DNA from: an uncultured Prevotella sp.
Lineage (GTDB): Bacteria > Bacteroidota > Bacteroidia > Bacteroidales > Bacteroidaceae
DNA length: 64,000 bases
Assembly: GCA_900322035.1 (NCBI GenBank)
Contig: ONYL01000004.1
Location: forward strand, 1-64,000
Direction: 5' to 3'
Shown here: positions 47,407 to 56,107 of the stretch, one piece after another
Layout of the letters: each line of letters begins with the position of its first letter
Numbering within the stretch: position 1 is the first letter of the stretch
Translations under genes and position numbers: made by a program
Notes under the pieces: model-generated
The model's input: the letters and a program-made list of their open reading frames with translations, nothing else
Databases searched by the model: none
Told to the model about the DNA's origin: nothing

Positions 47407-47472
47407 AGAAATTTTATTCAAATTAATTCTATGGGGCTTTCTTTTATGTTTTTTTTCAAAACAGGCTTATCC

Positions 47473-47910
47473 TCAGTGGCCATTTTCTTCAGGCTTCTCC
47501 TTTTTCAATTCAATCGATATGCGCGTAGCGGTATACATCTCGAGTAGGGCTCCAATGAGCAGGGCCAATACCCACTTATTGCCCATGGCATTGAGATAGT
47601 CGATGTCGTTGTTGAACAGCGGACGGGATACGGCCCACATGTTGTCGATCATCAAGAATCCGGCGACGATGAAGAGCAGGCTGGACACGCCCTGTATGCG
47701 TTTCAGCCGTCGGATGACGAAGTTGGTGCCCTCATAGCTTTGCTGAGTCTGCATGATGGAGAAAGCCAGGGCACCCACAAGATACACCCAGCTGAAGACG
47801 CGCCGCATGTCGAGATTGTCCAAAACGATGATAAATCCGATGGCACCAATGGTCATGATGCAACCACCGGCGACAAAGATGGCACTTTGCCATTTATTGA
47901 GTTCTTTCAT
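47473..47910 (-). CDS. four-helix membrane protein of unknown function
   Basis: A 145-residue inner-membrane protein with four hydrophobic segments (about residues 8-28, 35-54, 72-92, 107-127) and charged ends. I do not recognise the family. The loop between helices 2 and 3 (QQSYEGTNFVIRRLKRIQG) and the short N-terminus are basic. It follows the DivIC-like gene on the same strand by 23 bases, so a cell-envelope role is possible but unproven. Confidence 0.7.
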   Translation of the reverse strand: MKELNKWQSAIFVAGGCIMTIGAIGFIIVLDNLDMRRVFSWVYLVGALAFSIMQTQQSYEGTNFVIRRLKRIQGVSSLLFIVAGFLMIDNMWAVSRPLFNNDIDYLNAMGNKWVLALLIGALLEMYTATRISIELKKEKPEENGH

Positions 47911-47933
47911 TTTCTTGTTGCTAAAATCAGAGA

Positions 47934-48287
47934 TTATTCGTTGTCGCCGGTTTCGGAGAGATTGTCGTTGGGGTCGGGAGCCTTCTTGTCGTCGCTCAAG
48001 ACATAAATGTCCTCATTGTCGGCCTTCATGAAATATTGCTCGCGGGCAATTTTCTCAATGGCTGTTGGATTGCGCTTAAGTTCATTGAGACGCCTGACAT
48101 TGTCTGCGTTGCGTTGCCTATAAGAGCTGATTTCATCCTCCAGATCATCGATTTGGAGATCAAGCTGAATACGTCTCACAACGCTGTTTTCGTCAAAAAA
48201 CACCACGACGAGGGTTCCCACAATGATTACGATGGCGTATTTATAGTGAGAGACAAACTTCCAGAAACCAGTTAGCTTGTTTGGCAT
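47934..48287 (-). CDS. FtsB/DivIC-type septum formation protein
   Basis: A bitopic division protein of 117 residues: short cytoplasmic tail, one membrane helix (about residues 17-33), then a periplasmic coiled coil (RRIQLDLQIDDLEDEISSYR onward) and an acidic tail. FtsB/DivIC join FtsL and FtsQ at the septum. I start it at the ATG at 48287 (MPNKLTGFWKF), because the upstream TTG at 48308 lies inside the -7 promoter box. The function is by family analogy. Confidence 0.85.
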   Translation of the reverse strand: MPNKLTGFWKFVSHYKYAIVIIVGTLVVVFFDENSVVRRIQLDLQIDDLEDEISSYRQRNADNVRRLNELKRNPTAIEKIAREQYFMKADNEDIYVLSDDKKAPDPNDNLSETGDNE

Positions 48288-48305
48288 GCTTTTTTGTTTT
48301 AAGTG

Positions 48306-48336
48306 CAAAGGTAGCAGAAATCAGCCGAAGAACAAA
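48306..48336 (-). promoter_or_regulatory. Bacteroidetes-type promoter of the DivIC-like gene
   Basis: On the minus strand TTTG (48336-48333), 19 bases, TACCTTTG (48313-48306): an exact match, which also rules out a start codon at 48308. Confidence 0.7.
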
Positions 48337-48417
48337 ACAAATAGAATATTTTTTTGCCTCATGCTCATCCTCCTATCCTATTAGGGCTTCGTTGCATGAT
48401 CAGTCACCACCACCTAC

Positions 48418-48483
48418 CATGGCTTTTGACTCGTTTTCTCATGGTTTTCTACTCGTTTTCTCATGTCAATTGCCAAGTTTCAC
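48418..48483 (+). repeat. 22-bp-period tandem repeat, locus 4
   Basis: CATG anchors start at 48418, 48440 and 48462, exactly 22 bases apart, and the 15-mer ACTCGTTTTCTCATG occurs twice (48429-48443 and 48451-48465). The unit body is T-rich and unlike the GC-rich loci; only the period and the CATG anchor are shared. It sits in the 48309-48739 gap between the DivIC-like promoter and two hairpins. Confidence 0.55.
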
Positions 48484-48592
48484 CGTTTCGTCCAGAGACC
48501 AGCCACGCTGGCGAAAGGGCGAAACCATGTCGCCAAGCAGCCCCGCTTGTCCGGCCGCCGATGCACAAGGATGCGTGAAAAGGGTAACTAAA

Positions 48593-48624
48593 AGGGCTGA
48601 TACCTCGTGAGAAGTGTCAGCCCT
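48593..48624 (-). terminator. second hairpin downstream of the carboxyltransferase gene
   Basis: AGGGCTGATAC (48593-48603) pairs with GTGTCAGCCCT (48614-48624), 11 pairs with one wobble. On the minus strand it is followed by TTTTAGTTACCC. It backs up the stronger hairpin at 48671. Confidence 0.5.
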
Positions 48625-48660
48625 AATTTTATACAATCAAAAAAGGTTTAGCGGACAGCA

Positions 48661-48706
48661 ATAACAACAAATCGGGACAACGAAGCGGTTGTTTCGTTGT
48701 CCCGAT
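48661..48706 (-). terminator. terminator of the carboxyltransferase gene
   Basis: A perfect 14-bp stem (48671-48684 with 48693-48706; inner arm TCGGGACAACGAA) and an 8-base loop, just after the stop at 48740. On the minus strand it is followed by TTTGTTGTTAT. Confidence 0.75.
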
Positions 48707-48739
48707 ACAAATAATGTCTTATATCCTATAATTTCGGAA

Positions 48740-50518
48740 TCACTCTGCGTGATCGCGCTCTATATATGCAATCACATTTCCCTTGCTGATCTTGGAGCCC
48801 TGCTTGGCGTTGATCTCAACCAACTTGCCTCCCAAATCGGCCGGGACGGGCACAAACTCGCCCCAAGAGGTTAGGATGTAGCAGAACACATCGCCTTCCT
48901 TGTATTCCTTGCCAATGTAGGGCTCAACGGCGGGCGCAGCCTCTCCGTCACCCTGGAACTCCCAGAACACCTGTCCCTTGACTGGAGCTACAATGGCATC
49001 GGCCTTGGCGTGCTTGTAGGCGGCAGCCTCTTCGGGTGTCATCTTTGCGCCAGCTTTGGCATCCTTCTTGGCTTGCAGGTCGGCTAAGAAATTCTTCTTT
49101 GCCTGACCGCTCTTGTAGTTGCGATACTGCTCGGGGTGCATGGCGAGTTCGAAGAGTTCCTCATCGTCCTTACCATAATCCCAACCATTCTCATCCATTT
49201 CCTTTCTGAACTCGGGCAATGCGTCGGTGAGAAGAGTGTGAGGATCGGCATCGGTAAACTCTCGTCCCTGCTTCTTGGCCAACTCTTTCAGCTCTGGAGC
49301 AATCTCGCCAGGCACCTTGCCACTCTTGCCGAGAATCATACCCCACATCGAGTCGTCCATCATCACGAAGCGTCCCTTGCCCTGTTCCATCGTGAGAAGA
49401 TTCATCAAGGCAATGTTCTTCGTATACTGTGAGAACGGCGTCACCAATGGAGGATATCCCACACGGGGCCACACATAGGCCACCTCATCGAAGAGCTTTA
49501 TCAACAGGTCGTCCATGGAGAGTTCTTCCTCACCCTTCTTCTTGCGAAGATTGTTGATAGTGGTACGGATGCCTCCGAGGTCGGACATCATGGAGCCCAT
49601 CATGCCGCCTGGAAGTCCACAAGTGAGCAGCAGAGAACTCATCACCTTGTTCTGCGGATTGATGAAAAATCCCAGCCACTCGTCGATAAACTCTTGAGTG
49701 AGCGCACGTGCCTTCATGTAAGCCTTCATGTTGATGTCGGCCACTTCAAAGCCTTCGTGCTTCAACATGCTCTGCACAGAGATAATATCCGGATGCACCT
49801 TACCCCATGAGAGAGGTTCAATGGCTGTGTCGATGATGTCTGCTCCGTTGTTGCATACCTCCAAAATGGAAGCCATGCTCAGTCCGGGACCGCTGTGGCC
49901 GTGATATTCAATGATGATGTCGGGATGCTTCTCCTTGATCATCCTGGTGAGCTGACCGAGGAATGCCGGCTGTCCGATACCTGCCATATCCTTCAGGCAG
50001 ATTTCCTCAGCACCGGCCTCTATCTCCTGATCGGCCAGACGACTGTAGTATTCGAGGGTATGAACGGGCGAGGTGGTGATGCAAAGCGTGCCCTGAGGGG
50101 TCATGCCTGCTTCTTTGGCCCAACGGATAGAAGGCGCGATATTGCGGATATCATTCAATCCGTCGAAGATACGGGGAATGTCAACACCCTGGGCGTGCTT
50201 CACCTGATACATCATGCGACGCACGTCGTCGGGCACGGGATACATGCGAAGGGCATTCAAACCACGGTCGAGCATATGAGTCTTGATGCCCACCTCATTG
50301 AAAGGTTTACAGAATGCACGAACGGCTTCGTTGGGATTCTCGCCGGCAAGCAGGTTCACTTGCTCAAAGGCACCGCCATTGGTTTCTACTCGGGAGAAAC
50401 ACCCCATTTCAATGATGGCAGGGGCGATGCGCTCCAGCTGATCCTTGCGGGGCTGGAACTTGCCGCTGCTCTGCCACATATCCCGGTAAACGAGACTGAA
50501 CTGAATCTTTTTTTTCAT
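48740..50518 (-). CDS. biotin-dependent carboxyltransferase (pyruvate carboxylase B / oxaloacetate decarboxylase alpha type) without the biotin lysine
   Basis: A 592-residue protein. The N-terminal carboxyltransferase TIM barrel (about 1-300) has the entry motif YRDMWQSS, the Lys of CLKDMAG (likely carbamylated) and metal-binding His residues in EYHGHSGPG. The PYC_OADA-type helical domain follows (about 300-470). The C-terminal 70 residues resemble a biotinyl/lipoyl fold, but where biotin carriers have EAMKM this protein has TSWGE (about residues 550-554), so the usual biotin-accepting Lys is missing. It may work with a separate biotin carrier on pyruvate/oxaloacetate or another acyl group (inference). 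It is alone on its transcript, with a -7 box TAATTTTG at 50613-50606 (minus). Confidence 0.82.
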   Translation of the reverse strand: MKKKIQFSLVYRDMWQSSGKFQPRKDQLERIAPAIIEMGCFSRVETNGGAFEQVNLLAGENPNEAVRAFCKPFNEVGIKTHMLDRGLNALRMYPVPDDVRRMMYQVKHAQGVDIPRIFDGLNDIRNIAPSIRWAKEAGMTPQGTLCITTSPVHTLEYYSRLADQEIEAGAEEICLKDMAGIGQPAFLGQLTRMIKEKHPDIIIEYHGHSGPGLSMASILEVCNNGADIIDTAIEPLSWGKVHPDIISVQSMLKHEGFEVADINMKAYMKARALTQEFIDEWLGFFINPQNKVMSSLLLTCGLPGGMMGSMMSDLGGIRTTINNLRKKKGEEELSMDDLLIKLFDEVAYVWPRVGYPPLVTPFSQYTKNIALMNLLTMEQGKGRFVMMDDSMWGMILGKSGKVPGEIAPELKELAKKQGREFTDADPHTLLTDALPEFRKEMDENGWDYGKDDEELFELAMHPEQYRNYKSGQAKKNFLADLQAKKDAKAGAKMTPEEAAAYKHAKADAIVAPVKGQVFWEFQGDGEAAPAVEPYIGKEYKEGDVFCYILTSWGEFVPVPADLGGKLVEINAKQGSKISKGNVIAYIERDHAE

Positions 50519-50727
50519 ATCTTAGATAAAATTCTTATCTGTGTTTGTAATTCTGTTTTTGTCGACCCTCCGCCTATAGGAATCAGGCCAGATAAATATG
50601 GGCTACAAAATTAGACAAAAAAATTGGAATTCTGATGCTTGCCATTGTTTTTTTATGATTTATAACGAATGGGCTGATTCTAAACAAGCGCTCCCTTCTT
50701 GCCCTTCACCACTTTTCATGCCCGAGC

Positions 50728-51579
50728 TTAGTTGTTTTCCTCCAATACTTGTTTGGATAGTCGCGAGGCTATCTCCTGGGCTTTCTTGTTCACCTCGTTG
50801 ATATTTTTCTTCTTGTAATAGCTGCGCGAAGTAATGCCATCCGACAGCACCAGCGAGTCTTCATCAAGATAAGCAATGTCGCACGTGTCGTTATGGAGAT
50901 CCTTCACCATAAACTCGCCTTTGGCATTCCGGTAAGGAGTTCCACTGACAATGACAAACTTACCATTCCATATATGCCAAGCCGTGAAATAGCCTAATGG
51001 CGGGTAAACGACAGGACTCGCATCAGCCACTATTGCATCCTCACGCAAATATCCTACGCTTTGCGACATCCAGTTGTCTTTCACCCAAAAGCCGTACTCT
51101 CGGGGAATATAATAGGTCTGTTTCACAGAATCGGGCATGGCAGCGAGCTTTCGTGCCTGCTCCTTGTTGCTCATGTTGGCGAAATCCTTAAGCTTCGGCA
51201 TGACGATGTAACACCAAATACCCATAAGGTCCTCAAGATCAATAACAAGTGTGGCCTTCTTCTTGTCGTTGGGATCCAAAACCAGTGCCAGCCGGTCACC
51301 AATACTCACTTTTCCGCGAATATTTCCCGCCCGAGTGGCATCCAGAATATTGTAGGTCACAGGGTCGCTGTTGTCGGCAGGAAGCAGCACGATCACCGTG
51401 TCGTTGCATCCTTCACACGCCAGGCCATAGACGGTTTTGTCGCCCGTGAGCGTTGTAGTGATGAGCTTTGGCTGCTCTTTCTTAGGGATCAAAGTACTGT
51501 TGGCATTGAACACTACGTCGAGGACACAGAACAAAACCAACAATCCAACGAGCACGTAGACTATATATCGTTTCTTCAT
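50728..51579 (-). CDS. membrane-anchored extracytoplasmic protein of unknown function
   Basis: A 283-residue protein with one N-terminal membrane anchor (about residues 5-25, YIVYVLVGLLVLFCVLDVVF) and a beta-rich exported part. The motif LACEGCNDTVIVLLP (about 53-67) contains a CxxC pair. A second region (about 180-250) is rich in aromatic residues and repeats a lipocalin-like strand pattern. No family was recognised. It lies alone between the carboxyltransferase and the AmmeMemoRadiSam pair. Existence is well supported by length and codon pattern. Confidence 0.65.
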   Translation of the reverse strand: MKKRYIVYVLVGLLVLFCVLDVVFNANSTLIPKKEQPKLITTTLTGDKTVYGLACEGCNDTVIVLLPADNSDPVTYNILDATRAGNIRGKVSIGDRLALVLDPNDKKKATLVIDLEDLMGIWCYIVMPKLKDFANMSNKEQARKLAAMPDSVKQTYYIPREYGFWVKDNWMSQSVGYLREDAIVADASPVVYPPLGYFTAWHIWNGKFVIVSGTPYRNAKGEFMVKDLHNDTCDIAYLDEDSLVLSDGITSRSYYKKKNINEVNKKAQEIASRLSKQVLEENN

Positions 51580-51758
51580 CGTTCAAAAATCTTTTTTTCT
51601 TTTGCTTATGTCAGACAAGTCTCCATAGCGGACACGATATTCCGTTCCTATTAAAGACTTATTCAAAAGACGGCTGCAAAGTTACAAAAAATCATTTAAA
51701 AACGTTTTTTACAACTACATAATTTCATTTGAAGAACTTGACACACTCACACATTCCC

Positions 51759-52613
51759 CTATTTCACCCGTCTGATACCTTCCTCTTTAGCTATGGACCG
51801 GGCCCGTTCCAGTTCAGCTAAAGGCGTTGGAGGCACATCGGGCATCTTATATTGTGGGAAGAAACGGGTAATATGAAGCGGCACATCACCAAAGCCCTGC
51901 TCCACCAGCCAATGACACATGGCGAGTGTCATCTTCTCGTCATCGTTGACAGTCGGGATGAGCAGATGGGTAATCTCCAGCCAGACACCAGCCTCCCTGA
52001 TGGCTTTCAACGTGTCAAGGACGGGCTGTAGCGAAGCGCCCGAAACCTGATGATAAAGCGTTTCACTGAAAAACTTCAAATCGATATTGGCAGCATCCAG
52101 ATAAGGTAGCAAGTCTTTCAGTGGTTCCTGACAGACGTAGCCTGCCGAAACGAGGATATTCCTCATTCCGGCATTATGGGCCAGCTTTGCCGTGTCGCGC
52201 ATATACTCCATCCAGGTCAATGGCTCTGTGTAGGTGTAAGCTATCTGATCCTGGTGGTAGCGGCGAGCCAATTCTATCACTCCTTCGGGTGACAGATCCT
52301 CAGAAGGCACATCTGCCGGACAGACTTGGGAAATATCGTGATTCTGACAATTTTTACACGAAAGATTACAACCCGTACAGGCTATCGACAAGCATTCTGA
52401 GCCCGGATGAAACCAAGCCAAAGGCTTCTTCTCGATGGGGTCGATGGCTAAGGCACAAGGATGGCCGTAGGCTTCGCTATAGAGCTTGCCATCACTGCAT
52501 AAACGGCTGCGACAACGGCCACGATGACCCTCGGCTATAACGCAATGATGCGGACAAAGGTCACATCTTACTTTGCCGTCGTAGAGCAAATGGTAATATT
52601 CAGCCTCCTTCAT
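51759..52613 (-). CDS. amrS: AmmeMemoRadiSam system radical SAM enzyme
   Basis: A cytoplasmic radical S-adenosylmethionine enzyme of 284 residues. The cluster motif C82-x3-C86-x2-C89 is in CNLSCKNC, preceded by an N-terminal Cys-rich segment (CDLCPHHC at 17-24, RCRSRLC at 33-39), a layout shared with PFL-activating-enzyme-like proteins. The C-terminal part ends a partial TIM barrel (LLIPTVNDDEK, HITRFFPQYKM). The AmmeMemoRadiSam name covers three families that co-occur without a proven reaction: this enzyme, Memo and AMMECR1. Its start codon overlaps the stop of the Memo-AMMECR1 gene by 4 bases (52610-52613), showing coupled translation. Confidence 0.92.
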   Translation of the reverse strand: MKEAEYYHLLYDGKVRCDLCPHHCVIAEGHRGRCRSRLCSDGKLYSEAYGHPCALAIDPIEKKPLAWFHPGSECLSIACTGCNLSCKNCQNHDISQVCPADVPSEDLSPEGVIELARRYHQDQIAYTYTEPLTWMEYMRDTAKLAHNAGMRNILVSAGYVCQEPLKDLLPYLDAANIDLKFFSETLYHQVSGASLQPVLDTLKAIREAGVWLEITHLLIPTVNDDEKMTLAMCHWLVEQGFGDVPLHITRFFPQYKMPDVPPTPLAELERARSIAKEEGIRRVK

Positions 52614-54112
52614 TTTTTATCCTCCTCGAAAATAATGGCCTCGTAGGTATAGAGTTCGGCATCACGCCATCCGTCCCATCCTATTCCGGCCTTATCCTGG
52701 GCGCAATGACCGAGAAACTCTTCCTTGGTCCAATTCACTTCTTGTGCCACCTGCGGCAGGAATGTCCCGCTGTGATACCCTTTGCGCATATAGATACCCT
52801 GACGCCCATACTGGAACTCTTTGATGTCGTGAATACGTTTTAACGGTGTAAGAACGGAAATCTCTATGTGAATCTGATCAAGTTCGCCTTTTCCAACCGG
52901 CATGAAACGAGGATCTTCTGTCGCAGCAGCCACGGCCATCTCCTCCACCGCTTTATATAAAGGAATGTCAGAACCGAAATGGCCAATACAGCCTCTAAGC
53001 CGTCCATCCTCAGAGAGCGTAACAAAAGCCCCACAGCGTTCCCTCAGCGTGGGAGAAAGTCGAGAGGTGTCGGTTGCCCAGGCATGATCACCCATGACAG
53101 CCTTCTCTATGCTTCCACGCGCTATGCGAAGCAACAGCCGTCGATCATCGTCGGACAACTGAAAACTACTTTTCTTCTTGCGAAGGGTGACAAAGGCGTT
53201 GTAACCCACCACTTCATCCTTGCTTCCATAGCGGCTGTCGCCCGAATTGCAATAATACAAGTGCCGGCACTCCGAAGTCGTGTCATCTGCTGCCAACATC
53301 GCATTGACCAAGATGCCACAAAGCCCACAAGCACTGGTAGCAAGATGGGGAATACCAGAGTTGAAGTTCTCTTTCGCCGTTGCCAATATTTTACCCAGGT
53401 CACCACTGGCGACTGCTTCCGCTGTTCGCTTATCCACACGCTCTGCGTCGTCGTACTGGGGATAATGACTGAAATCACTGCTAATGACAAAGAGATTGCG
53501 ATCGTTGTACCACGGTTTAAGCGCATCTGCTATCTGACGCAAGCGGTCGACATCCAAAGTGCCGATGATAATGGGCACTATAGGACTGGCGGTCTTCAGC
53601 CACATTTGAAGCAAGGGGAGCTGCACTTCCAGACAATGCTCTTGCGTATGGGCTTGGGCTACATAGCGTAAGCATTGATGCTCTCTATTGAGGTCTGCGG
53701 CCAGGGCCGTGTCTACTTTTACAAGTCCCAACGGACTCTCGTAGTATTCAAAGGCTTCATTGGCCGATGCGCCGTCGAAAGCAACATGATGACTGGGGCC
53801 AATAAGAAAAATGTGGTCCCAATGGCCGTCACACGGCAACTGTGCAAAACTCCACGCCGCAGTGTGGGCCGAAAACACATAACCGGCATGGGGAACGATG
53901 ACGCTCTGCACATACCGATCTTTGTCGACGACATTTTTAGTGTCCTTGAAGCACTCCTCTATCATTAAGCGGAGCGAATCTGCATCTGCGGGATAGAACT
54001 GGCCTGCAACGGCCATCGGTCTGACAGAAGGCTCCCGCAAGCCTTTGCTGCCACAAGACTGCGCATGTATCATAATGATAAGTATTAAAGTCAATAGGAC
54101 ATATCGACGCAT
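52610..54112 (-). CDS. AmmeMemoRadiSam proteins B and A fused (Memo-AMMECR1), predicted lipoprotein
   Basis: A 500-residue fusion. Residues about 28-310 are Memo (protein B), related to non-heme-iron dioxygenases, with the metal-site residues of the family: H75 (PHAGY), H108/H109 (GPSHH), H216 (SSDFSHYP) and a Cys in SACGLCG (262/265). Residues about 318-497 are AMMECR1 (protein A) with its hallmark LRGCIGHFG at 372-380. The N-terminus is a hydrophobic signal with a lipobox-like AQSC (Cys20), so the fusion appears to be exported and lipidated, while its radical SAM partner is cytoplasmic. The function of the system is not known. Confidence 0.88.
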   Translation of the reverse strand: MRRYVLLTLILIIMIHAQSCGSKGLREPSVRPMAVAGQFYPADADSLRLMIEECFKDTKNVVDKDRYVQSVIVPHAGYVFSAHTAAWSFAQLPCDGHWDHIFLIGPSHHVAFDGASANEAFEYYESPLGLVKVDTALAADLNREHQCLRYVAQAHTQEHCLEVQLPLLQMWLKTASPIVPIIIGTLDVDRLRQIADALKPWYNDRNLFVISSDFSHYPQYDDAERVDKRTAEAVASGDLGKILATAKENFNSGIPHLATSACGLCGILVNAMLAADDTTSECRHLYYCNSGDSRYGSKDEVVGYNAFVTLRKKKSSFQLSDDDRRLLLRIARGSIEKAVMGDHAWATDTSRLSPTLRERCGAFVTLSEDGRLRGCIGHFGSDIPLYKAVEEMAVAAATEDPRFMPVGKGELDQIHIEISVLTPLKRIHDIKEFQYGRQGIYMRKGYHSGTFLPQVAQEVNWTKEEFLGHCAQDKAGIGWDGWRDAELYTYEAIIFEEDKK

Positions 54113-54248
54113 GTTTCCTCTATGATTTTATTTGGCGTAAAGATAAAGAATTATGATGAGAACACCAACTTTTTCATCATTTTTATCTGAGTTCGTCTTT
54201 GGCAACAGCTCTGCAAGGAAAGATGTGGTAACCCGAAAAACTACACGT

Positions 54249-54285
54249 AAAAACAAGGCCTCAGCTCCAAAATGGAACCGAGGCC
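54249..54285 (-). terminator. intrinsic terminator of rubredoxin
   Basis: On the minus strand GGCCTCGGTTCC and GGAGCTGAGGCC form a 12-pair stem (54257-54268 with 54274-54285, two wobbles) with loop ATTTT, followed by TTGTTTTTA. Confidence 0.75.
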
Positions 54286-54312
54286 GTATCATTCTTGTGT
54301 ATTGAGAAGGAA

Positions 54313-54477
54313 TTAATCCTCAACAGGGCTGAAATCTTCCTTACCTACGCCACACAGAGGGCAGGTGAAATCATCGGGAAGATCCTCAAAAGCTGTGCCG
54401 GGAGCAATGCCATTTTCGGGGTCGCCTACTGCGGGATCATATATCCAGCCACAAGTGTCACAAACGTACTTTTTCAT
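54313..54477 (-). CDS. rubredoxin
   Basis: A 54-residue one-iron electron carrier of the cytoplasm. The two Cys pairs that hold the iron are in [12 protein letters not shown] (C6, C9) and [10 protein letters not shown] (C39, C42). The protein is acidic and of standard rubredoxin length. The ATG at 54477 (minus) is the only good start, and a terminator follows. In anaerobic Bacteroidales it is likely to supply electrons to peroxide- or oxygen-detoxifying enzymes; no such gene is adjacent. Confidence 0.96.
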   Translation of the reverse strand: MKKYVCDTCGWIYDPAVGDPENGIAPGTAFEDLPDDFTCPLCGVGKEDFSPVED

Positions 54478-54686
54478 AATTCAAAGAATTTGATAGTTAT
54501 TGATAATTCGTATTCGGAAGCGAAGATAACAAATTTCTGCCAATCAAGCAAGAAAACTATGGGATAAATGTTTGAAAATAGTTTTTTGTTGTTGTTAGCT
54601 TCGGCTGAGCAAACAGAGGAGCTTTCACCTCAATATCTTATCAAACAGCTAATTGGCTTAAAAAAGATGCCCATTGATTGAACAAA

Positions 54687-54985
54687 TTTGGACGTAACTA
54701 ACAGAAAGCTTGCCTTTGCAATCACAAAAAGGTGCTTTAGGCATCTGAATAGGAAATAATAGCAAAGCACAGTGAAACAAAAGATTTGAAACGACGCAGA
54801 CAAGCCGAAAGTCTGCTAATCAATCAAGGTCAACCCATTTGAAAAGAAGTCTGTGCAGACATTCACAAATAAAGAAAAATCGGTAAGCAGCAGTAGTACA
54901 ACAAACAGATTGACTTAGATCTCCATAGAGGAGACTTTTAAAAAGGATGTAAATAACGGGAAGCCTCGCGAGACTTCCCTTTTAT
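54687..54985 (+). ncRNA. candidate structured non-coding RNA
   Basis: The 54478-55157 gap has no ORF of note. A promoter-like pair, TTTG at 54687-54690, 20 bases, TGCCTTTG at 54711-54718, is followed by about 260 bases containing several short perfect hairpins: GCAGAC/GTCTGC, GTCTG-TG-CAGAC and TCTCC/GGAGA. It closes with GGGAAG/CTTCCC (54958-54979) and a T-rich tract, like an intrinsic terminator. I do not recognise the RNA family; 6S, tmRNA, SRP RNA and RNase P signatures were looked for and not found. Confidence 0.35.
54958..54985 (+). terminator. intrinsic terminator ahead of the SPFH gene
   Basis: GGGAAG and CTTCCC (54958-54979) enclose a self-complementary CTCGCGAG core; TTTTATTT follows. 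No plus-strand gene precedes it, so it implies a short transcript upstream. Confidence 0.6.
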
Positions 54986-55105
54986 TTATATGTATCAAGT
55001 CACAAAAATTGTAGCAACGGTAACAAAAAGATGAAAAACCTGTTAAGAACCTTCATCCCCACAAGAAAATATTAGAAAAAGCTTTTTTGGTAATCGTTTT
55101 TTCTA

Positions 55106-55113
55106 TATATTTG
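55106..55113 (+). promoter_or_regulatory. -7 promoter element of the SPFH-regulator operon
   Basis: TATATTTG at 55106-55113, 44 bases before the ATG at 55158; the nearest upstream TTTG (55086-55089) is at 16 bases, shorter than usual. Confidence 0.45.
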
Positions 55114-55157
55114 CAATATCAAAATGATATCAATTTCAACAACTAAAAATTACTATT

Positions 55158-56093
55158 ATGGAGAAAAAAGAATTCGCCTTTATGGGCAAAGTAGTGAATG
55201 GATTTCTGATGTTATTCGTTCTTCTTGCTCTGTTGATTGCGTCAGCAGTTCTCGTCGTAATCAATTCAGACTGCAGCAATGCCCTTCAGATCAGCGTGGT
55301 CGTATTGGTATCCTTGATCTTCTTAGGTGCACTTTTCTGTATGACCGGTTTCATGATGCTTGAGCCCAATACAGCACGCGTAATGATGTTTTTCGGAAAA
55401 TACCGCGGCACATTCACAAAGACTGGGTTCTTTTGGGTGAATCCATTCTACAGCACAAAAAATCTCTCACTCCGTGCCCGCAATCTCGATGCCGAACCCA
55501 TCAAAGTCAATGACAAGTCGGGCAACCCCGTGCTAATCGGCCAAGTGCTGGTGTGGAAACTCCACGACACCTACAGGGCCTGCTTCGAAGTGGATGCCAA
55601 CGACAGCGCCATGGATACCAAACAAAGCCGCATGGCCTTCTATGAGAACTTTGTAAAGATCCAGGGTGATGCCGCATTGCGCAAAGTTGCTGGTGAATAC
55701 CCTTACGATGAAGCCGACGGACAGGCATCAGAGCTTACGCTACGCGGTGGCGGAGAGACCATCAATAAAGAACTGGAGGAAGAACTTCGCAACCGCCTTG
55801 ACCTGGCTGGCATAGAAGTGGTGGAAGCCCGCATCAACTACCTTGCCTACGCACCGGAGATTGCTGCTGTCATGCTACGCCGCCAGCAGGCCTCGGCCAT
55901 CATCATGGCACGTGAAAAGATCGTAGAGGGTGCGGTGAGCATGGTGAAAATGGCTCTTGACAAGCTCTCGGAGGAAAACGTTGTTGAACTCGACGACGAT
56001 AAGAAAGCAGCCATGGTGAGTAATCTGATGGTCGTCCTCTGCGGTGACGACACGGCTCAGCCTGTTGTCAACACGGGAACTTTGAATATGTAA
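55158..56093 (+). CDS. SPFH/band 7 domain protein (stomatin-like)
   Basis: A 311-residue membrane protein with two hydrophobic segments at the N-terminus (about 14-34 and 45-65). An SPFH domain follows (about 68-250), starting at [19 protein letters not shown] and containing GLD-type strands ([15 protein letters not shown]). The rest is an Ala/Glu-rich helix. SPFH proteins form membrane-associated oligomers and microdomains. The ribbon-helix-helix gene follows within 5-14 bases, an arrangement I take as an operon. Confidence 0.9.
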   Translation: MEKKEFAFMGKVVNGFLMLFVLLALLIASAVLVVINSDCSNALQISVVVLVSLIFLGALFCMTGFMMLEPNTARVMMFFGKYRGTFTKTGFFWVNPFYSTKNLSLRARNLDAEPIKVNDKSGNPVLIGQVLVWKLHDTYRACFEVDANDSAMDTKQSRMAFYENFVKIQGDAALRKVAGEYPYDEADGQASELTLRGGGETINKELEEELRNRLDLAGIEVVEARINYLAYAPEIAAVMLRRQQASAIIMAREKIVEGAVSMVKMALDKLSEENVVELDDDKKAAMVSNLMVVLCGDDTAQPVVNTGTLNM

Positions 56094-56107
56094 CAACGTT
56101 GAGGCAA

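Noticed and set aside
48288..48308. TTG start for the DivIC-like gene at 48308
   Set aside because: It would fall inside an exact -7 promoter box; the ATG at 48287 is preferred.
56099..56107. Start of the ribbon-helix-helix gene at 56099
   Set aside because: The ATG at 56108 gives a more typical N-terminus; the difference is only three residues and cannot be settled by eye.
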